Shown in pieces: positions 60,798 through 64,000 of a DNA stretch of 64,000 nucleotides (the stretch's first letter is position 1; each line of letters starts with the position of its first letter). Origin of the DNA: Ottowia sp. (GTDB taxonomy: Bacteria > Pseudomonadota > Gammaproteobacteria > Burkholderiales > Burkholderiaceae_C); assembly GCF_016703145.1 (NCBI RefSeq), contig NZ_JADJCO010000003.1, forward strand, positions 310,001-374,000, given 5' to 3'. The notes under the pieces were generated by a model. That model searched no databases and was not told where the DNA came from. It was given only the letters and a program-made list of their open reading frames with translations. Both the position numbers and the translations under genes were made by a program.

Positions 60798-62268
60798 GAG
60801 CCTGTCCTGAATTTTGTGTTCGAGGCATAGCATGACGACCAGGAACATGTATGCCGACGAGCAAGACGAAGATGAAGAACGCGGCGATCGCCGCCAAGAT
60901 GGCGGCGCTGCCGTCGATCCCGAAGGAGCTGATTGACCAGTTCGTCTCGGGGCCCATGACCGGCGATGCCGTGAACGCGGCGACGGTGGCATTCAAGAAG
61001 GCGTTGATCGAGCGCGCCCTGGGTGCCGAGATGTCGCACCATTTGGGCTACCCGAATGGCGCGAGCAAGCCCGAGGCCGGCACTGCCAACCAGCGCAACG
61101 GCCGCAGCGCCAAGACCGTGCTGACCGACGATGGGCCGCTGCGCATCGAAGTCCCGCGCGACCGCGCCGGCTCCTTCGAGCCGGTGCTCATCCCCAAGCA
61201 CGAACGCCGCTTCACCGGCTTCGACGACAAGATCGTGGCCATGTACGCGCGCGGCCTGACCATGCGCGAGATCCAGGGCTTCCTGCTGGAGAGCTACGGC
61301 GTGGAGGTGTCGCCCGAGTTCATCAGTTCGGTCACCGACGCCGTCATGGCCGAGGTCACCGCCTGGCAGGCGCGCCCGCTGGAGCCGAGGTACCCGGTGG
61401 TCTTCTTCGACGCCTTGCGCGTGAAGATCAAGGAAGACGCGGTGGTGCGCAACAAGGCCATCTACCTGGCCCTGGGCGTGCTGCCCGATGGCACGCGCGA
61501 CATCCTGGGCTTGTGGATCGAGGGCACCGAAGGCGCCAAGTTCTGGATGAAGGTGTTCAACGACTTGAAGACCCGCGGCGTCAATGACATCCTCATTGCC
61601 GTCACCGACGGCTTGAAGGGCATGCCCGAAGCGCTGGCGGCGGTGTCCGGCCACCACGCTGCAGACGTGCATCGTGCACCTGATTCGCAACTCCCTGGAC
61701 TACGCCAGTTGGAAGGATCGCAAGCTGCTGGCGGCGGCCATCAGGCCGATCTACACGGCCGCCAGCGCAGAGGCGGCCGAGGCCGAACTCGACGCCTTCG
61801 CTCAAGGCCCGTGGGGCGTCAAGTTCCCCACCGTGGTGGCGGCCTGGCGTCGGGCGTGGGACCGGGTGATTCCGTTCTTTGCATTTCCACCGTCCATCCG
61901 CCGGGTGATCTACACGACCAACGCCATCGAGAGCATCAACGCGCGACTGCGCAAGATCATCAAGACACGGGGACACTTCCCCCAGTGACGATGCGGCCTC
62001 CAAGCTGATCTGGCTGGCGCTGCGCAACATAACGGCCGACTGGGGACGGGCAGCCAAGGATTGGAAGGAGGCGATGAACCAGTTCGCGATACTCCACGAA
62101 GATCGCTTCACGCAGCCGACCCATGGCGCCAGCAGCAAGGAGGTTGAACCATGAATACATGGCTCAACCGGGGCGCCTCCGGCGGCCTGGCAGGGGCCTG
62201 AAGACAGAAGAGAAATCAATCGAGAGCAGATCAACCAACCGCCTCGAACACAAAAATTCAGACAGGCC
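60798..62268 (+). mobile_element. IS256-family insertion sequence, copy 2 (1471 bp)
   Basis: The ends read GAGCCTGTCCTGAATTTTGT on the left and, reversed, GGCCTGTCTGAATTTTTGTG on the right, as in copy 1. The 9-bp word CGGAGCCCC is duplicated at 60789-60797 and 62269-62277. Removing the IS and one duplicate joins LAGGS to AQPILNK, the expected HsdS reading. It is inverted with respect to copy 1, 46 kb away. Confidence 0.93.
60851..62153 (+). pseudogene. IS256-family transposase, two frameshifts
   Basis: The protein starts MPTSKTKMKNAAIAAKMAAL and stays open through the DDE core (VFFDALRVKIKEDAVVRNKA; GLWIEGTEGAKFWMKVFNDL; DILIAVTDGLKGMPEALAAV). Near 61651 two bases are missing compared with copy 1; the C-terminal part continues in another phase (CIVHLIRNSLDYASWKDRKL; RRVIYTTNAIESINARLRKI). 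Near 61980 an extra C closes that frame after GHFPQ; the tail resumes with SDDAASKLIWLALRNITADW and ends at 62153. Neither copy alone encodes an intact transposase. Confidence 0.88.
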
Positions 62269-62651
62269 CGGAGCCCCCGGCAAGGCTGCGAATTTCATCC
62301 TTTCGCGTGTTCAGGTTGTAGTAAACGAACTCAGGGCAGAACTTCGACTCGTCAACCAAGATCGCATTGATCTGCTGATTGGTAACGCATCGAGAGGCAG
62401 CAATCGCAGCCTTACCCATGTCTGAGCCGATGCATGTCACCAAAACGCTGCGTGGTGGTATGAGGCTGCCTTTGACAGACTGGGCTCCGGCCTCTGAGAT
62501 GCTGCGAACGGTCTTGGTGATCCACTTGTTCCCCGAGAAATCAGGAGGAGACACAAACGGCACGTCGTCGCCGCCGAAAGCGGGCACGCCACTCTTGGGT
62601 GTCTTTCCCGTAACTAAGCGACCGACTTCTTGAAGGCGGTACGTTCTCCAC

Positions 62652-62662
<11 letters not shown>
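62269..62662 (-). pseudogene. hsdS: Type I specificity subunit HsdS, 5' part
   Basis: The ATG at 62662 overlaps the hsdM stop by 11 bases, the usual coupling. The piece starts MSSEWRTYRLQEVGRLVTGK and includes most of the first target-recognition domain (TPKSGVPAFGGDDVPFVSPP; SVLVTCIGSDMGKAAIAASR; VTNQQINAI). It breaks at LAGGS, where the IS256-family copy 2 is inserted; the frame then stops inside the IS at 62258. If translated alone it would give a half-subunit of about 134 residues. Confidence 0.92.

Positions 62663-64000
<1,338 letters not shown>

Overview
The window is about 70% G+C, densely coded on both strands, and looks like the chromosome of a betaproteobacterium of the order Burkholderiales, most likely the family Comamonadaceae (Acidovorax/Alicycliphilus-like). 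This rests on the gene content (bactofilin, CheB-CheR-PAS sensor, Cys-poor hemB, TopB with a SWIB tail, spermidine synthase/amine oxidase pair, glcEF) and on a dispersed repeat with the core ATAGCTnTTGGCGCAATA, which recurs at about 16 places. No database search was run; family names come from motif recognition.

Layout. 1-11.1 kb: end of a proton-translocating transhydrogenase operon (pntA, partial pntB), then single housekeeping genes (Nudix, TSUP exporter, TPR/GT41 glycosyltransferase, D,D-carboxypeptidase, alpha/beta hydrolase, ferredoxin, VanZ-like protein, HemJ). A 316-bp MITE-like element with 17-bp inverted ends lies at 4.8-5.1 kb. 11.2-17.7 kb: a sensory cluster (CheB-CheR-PAS, PAS, GAF, Crp/Fnr). 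The first gene is cut by an IS256-family element with a 9-bp target duplication. 17.8-18.0 kb: a strong small-RNA candidate on the minus strand, before hemB. 18-29.9 kb: hemB, a frameshifted CorA, dienelactone hydrolase, MaoC, glcEF, a porin-glnK-amtB nitrogen operon behind a sigma-54 promoter with an NtrC-like site, comM, a lipoprotein and a bactofilin. 30-34.5 kb: an MCE-type (Mla-like) lipid ABC transporter. 34.5-45.5 kb: SPOR protein, birA, SET methyltransferase, topB, slyD, MFS, small metal/molybdate proteins, trmO, yaeQ, purB and a GST. 45.5-45.7 kb: a second small-RNA candidate with a CU-rich loop. 45.8-52.3 kb: diiron protein, frameshifted amine oxidase, membrane spermidine synthase, and a frameshifted TonB receptor behind a Fur-like box.

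52.3-64 kb is a type I restriction-modification locus, all on the minus strand: hsdM (runs off the right edge), hsdS, a small ORF, a TIR-domain protein, a Fic N-terminal fragment, a full Fic protein and hsdR. hsdS is broken into three pieces by an IS30-family and a second IS256-family element. The 57.2-59.4 kb part is clearly more AT-rich than its surroundings, which suggests separate acquisition of the TIR module. Several genes and all three transposases carry frameshifts, so either decay or residual indel errors must be considered throughout.
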